A stretch of 64,000 nucleotides of DNA, taken from assembly GCF_000732195.1 (NCBI RefSeq), contig NZ_JNNU01000008.1, forward strand, positions 124,001 to 188,000, written 5' to 3'. Shown piece by piece: positions 32,613 through 40,670 of this stretch; positions within the stretch are counted from its first letter, which is position 1; every line of letters starts with the position of its first letter. The notes beneath the pieces are model-generated. The model searched no databases. It was not told where the DNA came from and was given only the letters and a program-made list of their open reading frames with translations. The position numbers and the translations under genes are program-made. Source of the DNA: Neorhizobium vignae (GTDB lineage Bacteria; Pseudomonadota; Alphaproteobacteria; Rhizobiales; Rhizobiaceae).

Positions 32613-33211
32613 ATGAAACCATTACAGGACTTTTCGACGACTATACTGATGCGAGCGCTGCCGTCAGCGCGCTTGAATCCTCTGGCGTGCCGTCGAAAGA
32701 CATCAGCATCGTCTCGAACAATGCCGACAACCGCCACGGCGATTCCAATGCGGGCGAAGGTGCCGGCACGGGTGCTGGCATCGGTGCCGTCGTCGGTGGC
32801 GCGGGCGGTCTACTGACCGGCTTGGGCCTGATGGCTATCCCTGGTGTCGGCCCGGTCGTCGCAGCCGGTTGGCTTGCTGCCACGGCAGTGGGCGCGGTTG
32901 CTGGCGCGGTCGCCGGTGGCACCGCAGGCGGAATTATCGGGGCGATGACGAGTTCTGGCGTCTCGGAAGAAGATGCCCACGTCTATGCCGAAGGTGTCCG
33001 TCGCGGCGGCTCGCTCGTTACGGCGAAGGTCGACGACGCGCTCGTTCCGGAAGCTGAAACGATCCTCAAGCGCTCGAACTGGGTTGATCCGGCAGAGCGC
33101 CGTGCCGCCTACAATGCGCAGGGCTGGACGAAATTCGACGACAGCCTCGATCCCTACGGTCCCGAGCAGATCGAGCAGGAACGCGGACGCTATCGCGGAG
33201 CCGGGCTCTGA
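32613..33211 (+). pseudogene. General stress protein 17M/YflT-like glycine-zipper protein with start frameshift
   Basis: The ATG at 32613 follows a good AGGGAG site, but its frame ends quickly. The conserved reading TGLFDDYTDASAAVSALESS, GVPSKDISIVSNNAD is in the next frame. One missing A in the AAA run after the ATG (ATGAAACC instead of ATGAAAACC) would explain it. Downstream are the long Gly-Ala zipper (GAGTGAGIGAVVGGAGGLLTG, two membrane-like segments) and GWTKFDDSLDPYGPEQIEQE. A GTG at 32687 could give a 174-residue protein. It could also be an assembly error. Confidence 0.6.
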
Positions 33212-33293
33212 CATCAGCGTGCGCGTCGTTCGGGACGCGCATTCGACTTGCCTACCGAGGTCACCGGATGCTGGCCACAATCAGGAGATGATC

Positions 33294-33791
33294 ATGGCCA
33301 AGGAAGTCAAGAAGCTCGACGAGCTGTTTCACGATACATTGAAGGACGTCTATTTTGCTGAAGGCAAGATCGTCGATACCCTTCCGAAGATGGAAAAGGC
33401 CGCCAAGAGCAAGGAGCTCAAGGCCGCATTCACCAAGCATCTCGCTGAGACGAAGGTGCATGTCGAGCGCCTCGAGCAGGTGTTCAAGATCATCGGCGCC
33501 AAGCCGGAAAAGAAGACCTGCGACGCCATTCTCGGAATTACCGACGAAGGCGACGAGATCATGAAGGAATATGCCGGGTCTCCCGCCCTCGACGCAGGGC
33601 TTCTCGCCGCGGCACAAGCCGTCGAGCATTACGAGATGTCGCGCTACGGTACCCTGAGAACTTGGGCACTGGAACTCGGAATGAAGGATGCCGCCAAGCT
33701 CCTGCAGACCACGCTCGATGAAGAGCAGGCGACAGATCTTGCGCTGACATCGATCGCCACGTCGGTTGTCAATCAGAAAGCCGAAGGTTGA
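33294..33791 (+). CDS. Ferritin-like DUF892 protein (YciE/YciF family)
   Basis: The 165-residue helical bundle starts MAKEVKKLDELFHDTLKDVY at ATG 33294; the ATG at 33288 touches the AGGAG site, so the second is preferred. Iron-ligand residues appear in LKDVYFAEGKIVDTLPKM, KVHVERLEQVFK, AQAVEHYEMSRYG and LDEEQATDLALTSIA. YciF-like proteins respond to stress and may bind iron. It follows the stress glycine-zipper gene, so the group looks like a general stress cluster. Confidence 0.88.
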   Translation: MAKEVKKLDELFHDTLKDVYFAEGKIVDTLPKMEKAAKSKELKAAFTKHLAETKVHVERLEQVFKIIGAKPEKKTCDAILGITDEGDEIMKEYAGSPALDAGLLAAAQAVEHYEMSRYGTLRTWALELGMKDAAKLLQTTLDEEQATDLALTSIATSVVNQKAEG

Positions 33792-33805
33792 CAGCCTCAT
33801 TCCCA

Positions 33806-33827
33806 GTTGGCGCAACCGAGCGCCAAC
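33806..33827. repeat. Hairpin after the DUF892 gene
   Basis: GTTGGCGC-AACCGA-GCGCCAAC forms an 8-base stem 14 bases after the gene. No T-run follows, so termination would be weak at best. The rest of the 33792-34085 gap carries no gene. Confidence 0.45.
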
Positions 33828-34085
33828 AACACCACTTTCATCAACGTGGAAAGCCGAATTTTCAAGCGGCAGGTTTCCAACCGACACGGAAATCCGAGGC
33901 AGAGAACGTCTCGGTCCTGTAATTCTCAGGCAGCGTTACTAGCCAGACTGGCTAATAACGGCGCTTCCTTGCCAGCTTGAGTGAGGTTGGTTGCGTGGAA
34001 GAGGTTTGACGACCGGCACATAGGTGTCGCCGCTTATCGGCGTCATTACAGCTCCCCCACGAGTGTGTCAGAGGAATGAAATCCC

Positions 34086-34298
34086 ATGCCAGAGATAACC
34101 ATCAACTTGGCCGCCGGTCGCACCGATGAACAAAAGCGGGCGATGATGCTCGATATCACTGCCGCCTTGGTAACACATCTCGGTGTGACGGCCGATGCAG
34201 TTGTTATCCAAATCAATGAGGCGTCGTTGAACAACAAAATGAAGGGCGGCAAGACGTTTGCCGAGCGAGCAGTTGCGGCAAAACAACCAAACCCATAA
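34086..34298 (+). CDS. 4-oxalocrotonate tautomerase-like protein
   Basis: This 70-residue protein begins MPEITINLAAGRTDEQKRAM. Removal of the first Met exposes Pro-1, the catalytic base of the 4-OT superfamily. The rest (LDITAALVTHLGVTADAVVI, QINEASLNNKMKGGKTFAER) fits the short two-stranded subunit. Family members isomerise enol/keto acids or dehalogenate. The gene stands alone between stress genes and the ATPase. Confidence 0.85.
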   Translation: MPEITINLAAGRTDEQKRAMMLDITAALVTHLGVTADAVVIQINEASLNNKMKGGKTFAERAVAAKQPNP

Positions 34299-34419
34299 GC
34301 GGAGCACGTTGTTGCTCTCGACCGGATTGCTACCAACAATCTTGAACTGAAATCTCTCGGCCACCGTAAACAAGCAGAATAAGTTCCGGTTGCCGTTCCA
34401 ACTCCGTGAAAGTGGAGCA

Positions 34420-34530
34420 AATCGGTCGCCTTGATGGGAGTAGAACCTGCGACCCCGTCATTCTACATCTTGCTTGCAGTCGACGGAAATCGAACCGGAG
34501 GTCCATTTTTTAACGAAACCGTCGAAGTTT
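34420..34530 (-). other. tRNA-like T-arm remnants
   Basis: On the minus strand, GGTTCGATTTCCG near 34485 and GGTTCTACTCCC near 34450 look like T-arms of decayed tRNA 3' halves. No complete cloverleaf or anticodon arm is visible. They may mark old integration sites, as does the similar remnant at 12269. Confidence 0.25.
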
Positions 34531-34573
34531 CAAGAATGCTTGAGTCTGGAGACTGAAGCTAAATTCCTACGCG

Positions 34574-35797
34574 CTAACGCCACAATGCCGAAATTGGCAC
34601 GGCGGACAGGCGCTCCCCGAACGGGACCACCTTGTCATGGTCGTACAGGACCATGCCTGAAACAAACCGCTCTCCACATGCTTCGGCCAACATTCGCAAT
34701 CCGGAAAAATCGGAAGCCGAGACGGATGCCGCCGCTTTTATCTCGATACCGACAACTCTCCCTCTTCTGTCTTCGATGACGATATCGACTTCGTTCTGCT
34801 GCTTGTCGCGAAAGTGTGAAAACTCAAAGCGGGTATGTCCGCTGCTGGCGAGTTTAAGGACCTCGCCAAAGACGAAAGTCTCCAGCAACGCTCCGAACGG
34901 CCCTCTGTCATCCCGGAGTCTCTCGAGAGAGAGGTCGCGAAGGGAGGCAAGAAGACCAGAATCGAGGAAATGTATTTTGGGGGTTTTGGTCAGGCGTTTC
35001 AGTTTGTTGGAAAACCAGGGCTGGATCGTTCTGGCGAGGAATAGGCTTTCGAATATGGCAACGTATTTTTGCGTGGTGACGTGGTTCATCCCGATGGCGG
35101 CGCCAATTCCGGAATAGTTCACGAGTTGTCCCGAATGTTCCGCCAGAATGCGTAGCAGGCGCGGCATCTGCGCGGTCTGCTCGATTTGCGCTACATCGCG
35201 AACGTCGCGTTGAACGATCGCTTGGATATAATCCCCATACCAGTCCCGTCTGCGGTTCAAGGTTTTGCGACCCAATGCCTCCGGATATCCACCTGCCAGA
35301 ACTGCAGCCACTAGGTCGTCACCGACGATTGGTTGTCCGGCTTTAGCTTCGTTTCGGAAGGCGTCGACCAAAAAGCTTCCACCGGCCGTTCTGATCTCGC
35401 TTTGAGCGAGCGGCAGCAATCGGACGACCTCCATACGCCCTGCGAGCGAGTCTGCGACGCGTGGCAGCGTCATGAGATTGGCTGAACCGGTCAGGAGGAA
35501 ACGCCCTGGACGCTCGTCGGTATCCACGCTTTCCTTGATCGCCAACAACAGCTCGGGAGCGCGCTGAATTTCATCGAGAATGGCGCGATCCATTCCTCTT
35601 ACAAAGCCAACTGGATCCCGTCGCGCGGCACTGAGCGTCGTCGCATTGTCTAGCGTGTAATACTCCATCCCCTCGTTGGCCATCTTCTTCGCCAACGTTG
35701 TTTTTCCGGATTGTCGAGGACCCACGATCAGCACGACTCGCGTGTCTGACATGGCGTCGGCAACGCGTTGCTCAACGAGCCTTCGATACAGCGGCAT
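34574..35797 (-). CDS. AAA ATPase with DUF4143 domain, second copy
   Basis: This 407-residue protein has Walker A, IVGPRQSGKTTLAKK (about residues 24-38), Walker B, MDRAILDEIQRAPELL (about 69-84), GRFLLTGSANLMTLPRV, and a DUF4143 half with QNEVDIVIEDRRG and VGIEIKAAASV, again E-x-D ... E-x-K. It is a different subfamily from 27926-29140 (GPRQSGKTT versus GPRQVGKTT) and stands alone. No toxin-antitoxin partner is adjacent. Its role is unknown. Confidence 0.9.
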   Translation of the reverse strand: MPLYRRLVEQRVADAMSDTRVVLIVGPRQSGKTTLAKKMANEGMEYYTLDNATTLSAARRDPVGFVRGMDRAILDEIQRAPELLLAIKESVDTDERPGRFLLTGSANLMTLPRVADSLAGRMEVVRLLPLAQSEIRTAGGSFLVDAFRNEAKAGQPIVGDDLVAAVLAGGYPEALGRKTLNRRRDWYGDYIQAIVQRDVRDVAQIEQTAQMPRLLRILAEHSGQLVNYSGIGAAIGMNHVTTQKYVAIFESLFLARTIQPWFSNKLKRLTKTPKIHFLDSGLLASLRDLSLERLRDDRGPFGALLETFVFGEVLKLASSGHTRFEFSHFRDKQQNEVDIVIEDRRGRVVGIEIKAAASVSASDFSGLRMLAEACGERFVSGMVLYDHDKVVPFGERLSAVPISALWR

Positions 35798-35936
35798 AGC
35801 CTCGTTCCTTTGATAACCGTTTGAAACTATGAGGATGACCGATTGAAAGTCAAGGGATGACTAGCTGAAATCCGAATGGCGACTGATTGAAACCAAACTA
35901 GTTGGACGCCAGATTGCGGCAGGAGAAGCGGCGAGG

Positions 35937-36092
35937 TCACGCAGGCACTGCTGAACCTCCCTTTTGGGGCCAGCAAGTCATCAAGTATGCCAGGGCGTCC
36001 CTGCTGCCGCCAATGCTCTTGAAGTGGTCGCCCGGGCCAATAACGACCTCAATTGGCCCATCCCAGAGATCATGGTCCATGAGGTGCTCCAT
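35937..36092 (-). CDS. DUF982-like fragment
   Basis: The frame from ATG 36092 reads MEHLMDHDLWDGPIEVVIGP, then HFKSIGGSRDALAYLMTCWP, which matches DUF982 proteins that are frequent in rhizobia. It ends early after WPQ. In the next frame the codons KREVQQCLRDLAASPAAIW would extend the usual C-terminus, so a one-base frameshift near 35950 is likely. DUF982 function is unknown. Confidence 0.5.
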   Translation of the reverse strand: MEHLMDHDLWDGPIEVVIGPGDHFKSIGGSRDALAYLMTCWPQKGGSAVPA

Positions 36093-36213
36093 GGGTTCCG
36101 AACTTAGAAGAACGCAAGTGGTGGGGGCTCGTTCCGGGGGGCTTTGGTCCCATACGCGGCAAAGACCCACACAGCGCTACCCGCCGTCCCTCGGTTGAGT
36201 GGCCGGTGTGGGC

Positions 36214-36861
36214 TCAGATCGCATTCGGACCTGCGCAAATCCGCACAAGATCGGCCAGGATCGTCCGAAGCTCCGGCCACGGCGCTTCCTGGAGGGCAGA
36301 GCGTGGATCCTCCATTTCCAGGAGGGAATGCAGCTTCACCGCGACGCCGGCGACAGATCGAGGCGCCGCGCTCCATAATTCCTTTGCCAACGCCTCCTCG
36401 ACATCTGCGATTTCCTCCTCGGCTTTTTTCGCCCTCGTATATCCGACCCGCTTGTCCGCCGTCTTCCATTCGCTCCGGCTTGCGGCCAGTGCGGCCCTTG
36501 CTTGCCGTCGCATTTCATCCTGATCAGCGGCCGGCAAAAGACGGTCGATCTCCCGGGTGGAATAGGCCCAGATGAAACCACAGTCTTCGGACAAGGGAAC
36601 TTTTATGCGGGGCAAACTACCGAATTCTCGGAGCAATTCCGTTTCAAGCTTTTGCTGCCGACGGCAGGCTTCACCGCAGAGCCTGTGGGCGACCACCCAA
36701 TCTCTCCAAATTGATACCACCGGATCGCCTTGCTCCGGTCTCTCCGTCCGCACGATTGCACCTGCCGGTGCGGGCGCCGCTGCAATCGAAGCCGCAGCGC
36801 GTGAAAGGAAGTTCCTGCGCGTGGTCCCAGGAGAGACATCCTTATCCCCGAAAGAGGCCAT
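36214..36861 (-). CDS. Hypothetical Tat-signal protein
   Basis: This 215-residue protein has a twin-arginine-like start (SPGTTRRNFLSRAAASIAAAP) and then a helical, charged middle (ACRRQQKLETELLREFGSLP, RVGYTRAKKAEEEIADVEEA) and the C-terminal block APWPELRTILADLVRICAGP. I do not recognise the family, although such proteins recur in rhizobial accessory DNA. A 43-residue relative with an internal deletion overlaps its start (36842-36973), so the region was duplicated. Confidence 0.6.
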   Translation of the reverse strand: MASFGDKDVSPGTTRRNFLSRAAASIAAAPAPAGAIVRTERPEQGDPVVSIWRDWVVAHRLCGEACRRQQKLETELLREFGSLPRIKVPLSEDCGFIWAYSTREIDRLLPAADQDEMRRQARAALAASRSEWKTADKRVGYTRAKKAEEEIADVEEALAKELWSAAPRSVAGVAVKLHSLLEMEDPRSALQEAPWPELRTILADLVRICAGPNAI

Positions 36862-36973
36862 TGGGACCGCCTCCGATCAAAACGAGATCCGTGAGGATCG
36901 CCCCCAGTTCTGCCCACGGTAATTTTCGGCGGGTGATTGCTGACAAAGTTCTGCTATTCTCAGAATCAGCCAT
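36842..36973 (-). pseudogene. Internally deleted paralogue of the Tat-signal protein
   Basis: A 43-codon frame reads MADSENSRTLSAITRRKLPW and then AELGAILTDLVLIGGGPN. The N-terminal TRRKL is a Tat-like start, and the C-terminal PWAELGAILTDLV aligns with PWPELRTILADLV of the full copy at 36214-36861. The middle of about 160 residues is gone. It overlaps the next gene start by 20 bases. Confidence 0.6.
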
Positions 36974-37131
36974 GATCCAAGCTCCAAACAGCTAGATTTT
37001 GGTTAGGTTGCCTATGCTGCTCGCAACAGTAGAGGCAACCGTCTCACTCCGCCCCAAGATGCAGTCTGCAAACGAGGGATGAGAGAACTTTTATGTATCA
37101 TATGAACTGAAATGGTTCAACGGAATTGCAG

Positions 37132-37404
37132 ATGAAAGTTATTACCGGGGCACAAATACGCGCGGCAAGGGGCTTGGTGCGCTGGAGTGCTGATGATCTC
37201 GCTGCGGCGGCTGAGATCGGTATCTCGACCGTCCGGCGCGCCGAGGCGGACAATGGATCCCCACCGATTACAACTGCCAACCTGAAGGCTATTCAGATTG
37301 CGCTTGAAAGCGCAGGTGTAGAATTCATACCAGAAAACGGTGGAGGAGCTGGCGTGCGGTTTGCGAAACCGCAAAGAAAGAGCGATGAGACTCAGCTTAT
37401 ATAG
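37132..37404 (+). CDS. XRE-family helix-turn-helix regulator
   Basis: This 90-residue protein reads ITGAQIRAARGLVRWSADDL, AAAAEIGISTVRRAEADNGS and then AIQIALESAGVEFIPENGG, the classical Cro/CI-type helix-turn-helix. It lacks a dimerisation or sensor domain. The C-terminal GVEFIPENGGGAGVRF is typical of small rhizobial XRE proteins. ATG 37132 is used in place of the TTG at 37126. The target is unknown; none of its neighbours forms an obvious operon with it. Confidence 0.85.
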   Translation: MKVITGAQIRAARGLVRWSADDLAAAAEIGISTVRRAEADNGSPPITTANLKAIQIALESAGVEFIPENGGGAGVRFAKPQRKSDETQLI

Positions 37405-37462
37405 CCGGCGATACATCGTCTGCTACCGGCGAGAAGCGCCGATGCCACATTTGCAAACCGCA

Positions 37463-37581
37463 TTATGGGCGTGCCGGCACGAACTCAACCTCTTCAGGCA
37501 GCCTTGCATCTCTGAGCCCAACGTAGGGGCTTCCTTTAAGGTCACTGGGAAATATGACGCAGCCAATTACGGGATGAGACC
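37463..37581 (-). pseudogene. Unidentified C-terminal gene remnant
   Basis: On the minus strand, SHPVIGCVIFPSDLKGSPYV and then GLRDARLPEEVEFVPARP run to a TAA at 37463-37465, with coding-like composition. The upstream part is lost where the TetR gene begins. I cannot identify the parent family. Confidence 0.3.
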
Positions 37582-38142
37582 CGTCGTCCGATAGGCCCGG
37601 ATCGTCCGGTCATAGATGCCGATGTCTTGACAGCCGCGCGCAACGAGCTGTGCCCCCTCGATGGCTGCGAAGATCGCCATCGCGTGTTCCCGCAGGTCCT
37701 GGTCGCTGGCTGAAGGCTTTGCCCGCGAGAGCACCTTGGCTAGCCAACCGACGTTCATGGCGGCGAATTTATCGACCTCGGCCCGGACCTCCTCGGGAAG
37801 ATCGTCAAGTTCCGCGCTCATGATGCCACACAGGCACATGCGATTGTCATTGGCCAGAGCCGAGCGAAATATCTCGGTATACCTGTCCATGCACCAACTC
37901 GCATCCTCGGACCTCGCCAGGAGTTCAGCGAGATAGGCTGCCCCTTCCTCGGTATAGCGACGCGCCAAGGCGGCGCCGAGGTTACCCTTGGTTGGGAAAT
38001 GATAATGCACGCTGGCACTTTTAATGCCGACTTCTTTCGCAAGCTCACGAAAGCTAAGCGCATTGTAGCCGTGCGACTGCACCGTCGCTCTTGCCGCGGT
38101 CATGACCGCCTCGCGCATATCCGTTTTGGTTTTTGCCATCAT
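37567..38142 (-). CDS. TetR-family repressor of the GST gene
   Basis: This 191-residue regulator begins MAKTKTDMREAVMTAARATV with the helix-turn-helix NALSFRELAKEVGIKSASVHYHFPTK. CLCGIMSAELDDLPEEVRAE matches the electrophile-sensing TetR_C class; two Cys sit next to each other in CLCG. It diverges from the GST gene at 38248. Identical-type 20-base dyads lie directly before each start codon (38151-38170 and 38212-38231), which points to mutual control. Confidence 0.9.
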   Translation of the reverse strand: MMAKTKTDMREAVMTAARATVQSHGYNALSFRELAKEVGIKSASVHYHFPTKGNLGAALARRYTEEGAAYLAELLARSEDASWCMDRYTEIFRSALANDNRMCLCGIMSAELDDLPEEVRAEVDKFAAMNVGWLAKVLSRAKPSASDQDLREHAMAIFAAIEGAQLVARGCQDIGIYDRTIRAYRTTGLIP

Positions 38143-38150
38143 CGATCCTT

Positions 38151-38170
38151 ACCTATCACTCGATAGATAG
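38151..38170. promoter_or_regulatory. TetR operator, tetR-proximal copy
   Basis: ACCTATCACTCGATAGATAG lies 8 bases before the tetR start codon. It matches the second copy at 38212-38231 at 17 of 20 positions, with the dyad CTATC ... GATAG. Confidence 0.75.
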
Positions 38171-38211
38171 TTGTTGACGCCGCAAAAGGGAAGGGATAAA
38201 CGACAGGCCCA

Positions 38212-38231
38212 ACCTATCTATCGATAGACAG
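38212..38231. promoter_or_regulatory. TetR operator, GST-proximal copy
   Basis: ACCTATCTATCGATAGACAG lies 16 bases before the GST start codon. Its central CTATCGATAG is a perfect palindrome. Together with 38151-38170 it defines the regulated divergent promoter region. Confidence 0.78.
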
Positions 38232-38247
38232 ACAAAAGGAGTCTCCT

Positions 38248-38934
38248 ATGAAGATCTTCGATCGCCCCGGCTTTCCCAATCCAGCCCGCATCCGCGTCGT
38301 GCTCGCCGAGAAGGGCCTCGAACCGCAGGTTGAGTTTGTTTCCGTCGATCTTATCGGTGCCGAACACAAGCAACCCGCCTTCCTCCAAAAGAACCCCTCG
38401 GGCGTGCTGCCGGTGCTCCAGCTCGAGGACGGTACCTACATCGCGGAGGCCACTGCCATCACCGAATACCTCGACAATCTCGACGGCGATCCGCGGCTCA
38501 CCGGCAAGACGCCAAAGGAAAAGGCCGTCATCCACATGATGCAGAAGCGGGCCGAGACCGAGCTGCTCGATGCGGTCGGCAACTATTTCCACCACGCGAC
38601 GCCCGGCCTCGGCGCCGAGCTACAAGTGTTCAAGAGCCCGGAATGGGCTGGCCGCCAGGACTGGGGCAACCGCCAGCGCGACAAGGCGCTCGCCGGCATG
38701 ACATATTTCGACAGATTGTTGCAGGACCAGTCGTTCGTCGCCGGCGATGCATTCTCGATGGCCGACATCACGGTGTTTGCCGGGCTGATGTTTGCCGACG
38801 CCGCCGGCATTGCCATCCCTGAAGATCATTCCGCGCTGAAGTCCTGGCGCGCAAAAGTCTCCGAGCTGCCGAGCGTCAAGAATCGCAGCGGCCAGATGTT
38901 CGTCGCGGAGGATCTGCGCAGGCTCGGCTTCTGA
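38248..38934 (+). CDS. Glutathione S-transferase
   Basis: This 228-residue enzyme has an N-terminal thioredoxin-like domain (MKIFDRPGFPNPARIRVVLA, KNPSGVLPVLQLEDGTYIAE with the cis-Pro and glutathione-contact residues) and an all-helical C-terminal domain (SFVAGDAFSMADITVFAGLM, with the SMADI N-cap motif). It conjugates glutathione to electrophiles in the cytoplasm. The ribosome site AAAGGAG precedes the ATG. Paired TetR operators indicate induction by its substrates. Confidence 0.93.
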   Translation: MKIFDRPGFPNPARIRVVLAEKGLEPQVEFVSVDLIGAEHKQPAFLQKNPSGVLPVLQLEDGTYIAEATAITEYLDNLDGDPRLTGKTPKEKAVIHMMQKRAETELLDAVGNYFHHATPGLGAELQVFKSPEWAGRQDWGNRQRDKALAGMTYFDRLLQDQSFVAGDAFSMADITVFAGLMFADAAGIAIPEDHSALKSWRAKVSELPSVKNRSGQMFVAEDLRRLGF

Positions 38935-39025
38935 TCCCCGCACCCGGCCTGAACATCGCGCCGATACGTCCAACCACATTACCCACTCGCGCCGCCCAGG
39001 CGGCATAATCTCACGGAGTTTCCTC

Positions 39026-39997
39026 ATGTCTACGATCTCAACACCCGACAGTGCTTCCCGGCGCAACCTGCTGAAAGGGGCCGCCATCGCCGGCGTCGGA
39101 CTTGCAGCGGCTGGTGCCGGCGCATCCCCCGCCGATGCAAAGACCCCCGCGCCTGCCCGCGCCGGCAAGGCCACAGGCGACCGCCTCGTTACGAAAGACG
39201 GCACCAGCCTCTATTTCAAGGACTGGGGCACCGGGCCGGCCGTGGTGTTCAGCCATGGCTATCCGCTCTCGTCCGACGCCTGGGAAGACCAGATGTTCTT
39301 CCTGTTGCAGAATGGCTACCGCGTCATCGCCCATGACCGTCGGGGTTTCGGCCGGTCGAGCCAGCCGTCCAGCGGCTACGACTACGACACCTTCGCCGAT
39401 GATCTGGCGCAACTGGTCGACGCGCTCGATCTGCGCGAGGCGACCTTCGTCGGCCATTCGATGGGCGGCGGGGAAGTCGCACGATATGTAGCGCGTCACG
39501 GCCAGGGCCGCGTCGCCAAGGTCGCCTTCGTCTCCTCGGTGACACCCTTCCTGCTCAAGACTGGGACCAATCCAACCGGAGCGCCGAAGGAGCTGTTCGA
39601 TACATTCCGCGCCGCCGTGCAGGCAAACCGGTCGCAGTGGAATCTCGACGTCACCATACCATATTACAGCTTCAACCGGCCAGGGGCGCACATCTCGGAT
39701 GGCCTGCGGGAGAGCTACTGGCGGCAGGGACAGGCAACCGGATTTCTTGCCGCCTATCATGCGCTTGGCGCCTTCTCCGAAACCGATTTCCGCGACGACC
39801 TCAAGAAGATCACCGTTCCCGCGCTGGTGGTCCACGGCAGCGACGACCAGATCGTCCCGCTGGAAATCTCCGCGAAACTGACCGCCGGGCTCGTTCCACA
39901 TGCCAAGCTCATTGTCTACGAAGGCGGCTCCCATGGGCTGCTGCATGTCGACAAGGACCGATTGAACGCCGATCTGCTGGCGTTCCTTCGCGGCTGA
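39026..39997 (+). CDS. Tat-exported alpha/beta hydrolase (non-haem chloroperoxidase-like)
   Basis: This 323-residue enzyme carries a twin-arginine signal (SASRRNLLKGAAIAGVGLAA) and is predicted to be periplasmic. The hydrolase fold is clear: VVFSHGYPLSSDAWEDQMFF (oxyanion HG), VIAHDRRGFGRSSQP, the nucleophile elbow GHSMGGG, the acid in VHGSDDQIVP and the base in EGGSHGLLHV. Sequence style matches the cofactor-free haloperoxidase/arylesterase group. It follows the GST gene by 91 bases on the same strand and may belong to the same response. Confidence 0.9.
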   Translation: MSTISTPDSASRRNLLKGAAIAGVGLAAAGAGASPADAKTPAPARAGKATGDRLVTKDGTSLYFKDWGTGPAVVFSHGYPLSSDAWEDQMFFLLQNGYRVIAHDRRGFGRSSQPSSGYDYDTFADDLAQLVDALDLREATFVGHSMGGGEVARYVARHGQGRVAKVAFVSSVTPFLLKTGTNPTGAPKELFDTFRAAVQANRSQWNLDVTIPYYSFNRPGAHISDGLRESYWRQGQATGFLAAYHALGAFSETDFRDDLKKITVPALVVHGSDDQIVPLEISAKLTAGLVPHAKLIVYEGGSHGLLHVDKDRLNADLLAFLRG

Positions 39998-40010
39998 TGG
40001 CGTGGAAAAA

Positions 40011-40041
40011 GCCGGGGGCTGGCTGTAGCCCAGCCTCCGGC
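40011..40041 (-). terminator. Rho-independent terminator for the minus-strand NTF2-like gene
   Basis: Read on the minus strand, GCCGGAGGCTGG and its partner CCAGCCCCCGGC form a long stem followed by CTTTTTCC. It lies 33 bases after the stop of the gene at 40075-40479. It also sits right after the hydrolase gene and could act on both strands. Confidence 0.7.
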
Positions 40042-40074
40042 GCCATTGCGTGCGATCGTATGCGAGTCTGGCAA

Positions 40075-40479
40075 TCAGGACGCCGTGATCTCGTTGACCG
40101 ACGCGTCGTAAAAGAGATCGTCACCAAACTCCTCCCCGACAATGCCGCCCAGTCCTGCCGACAGCGACAGCGCAGCGTCCAAAGGCAAAAACGTCATCGT
40201 CACGCGCCGAACGAGCCCGGCCTCGTCGCGCTCGATGACACCTACCGCTTCCAGATCGAGGCTGGTGCGAAGTGTTGCCTTGTATTGCAGGAAATGGCGC
40301 TGATCGATCGCCCCATAGAAGGTCGGCGTCTGCGAGGCATAGAGCGTGCCGACGGCCTCGACCAGGCGCTTGATATTGTCACGGCCGGAAACCGGACGGC
40401 GCAGGACCGTCCCTCTCAGTTCGGCGTCATCGGCAAGATCATCGAGGAATGGGTGCTTTTCTCCGTTGCTGCCCGTCAT
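40075..40479 (-). CDS. NTF2-like/SnoaL-type protein
   Basis: The gene begins at ATG 40479 (MTGSNGEKHPFLDDLADDAE) and codes for 134 residues: ELRGTVLRRPVSGRDNIKRL, TLYASQTPTFYGAIDQRHFL, YKATLRTSLDLEAVGVIERD. This is the SnoaL/NTF2-like cone fold found in small stress and isomerase-like proteins. It is divergent from the MarR gene at 40671, and a MarR-type dyad lies 81 bases upstream of its start (40561-40572), so it probably belongs to the MarR regulon. Confidence 0.78.
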   Translation of the reverse strand: MTGSNGEKHPFLDDLADDAELRGTVLRRPVSGRDNIKRLVEAVGTLYASQTPTFYGAIDQRHFLQYKATLRTSLDLEAVGVIERDEAGLVRRVTMTFLPLDAALSLSAGLGGIVGEEFGDDLFYDASVNEITAS

Positions 40480-40560
40480 GACGTTTCTCCGGAAGGCGTG
40501 ATTTCTGGGGTGGCCGCGTGAGCGCGATCCAAACTCAACATCGACCTTGCGGGATATAGT

Positions 40561-40572
40561 GTGTAATTGCAC
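40561..40572. promoter_or_regulatory. MarR-type operator 1
   Basis: GTGTAATTGCAC is a near-palindrome identical in plan to the sites at 40653 and 41127 (GTGYAATTRCAC). It lies in the divergent spacer, closer to the NTF2-like gene. Confidence 0.75.
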
Positions 40573-40652
40573 TTCAAGCAATGAACCTTGGAATCGGGAT
40601 GTGGCGAGCCTGCTACTTTGTCCGTCGAACGCCGAGGTTCGGACTTGACACT

Positions 40653-40664
40653 GTGCAATTGCAC
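40653..40664. promoter_or_regulatory. MarR-type operator 2 (autoregulatory)
   Basis: GTGCAATTGCAC is a perfect 12-base palindrome ending 6 bases before the marR ATG at 40671. MarR binding here would block its own transcription or translation start. Confidence 0.78.
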
Positions 40665-40670
40665 ATTTAG

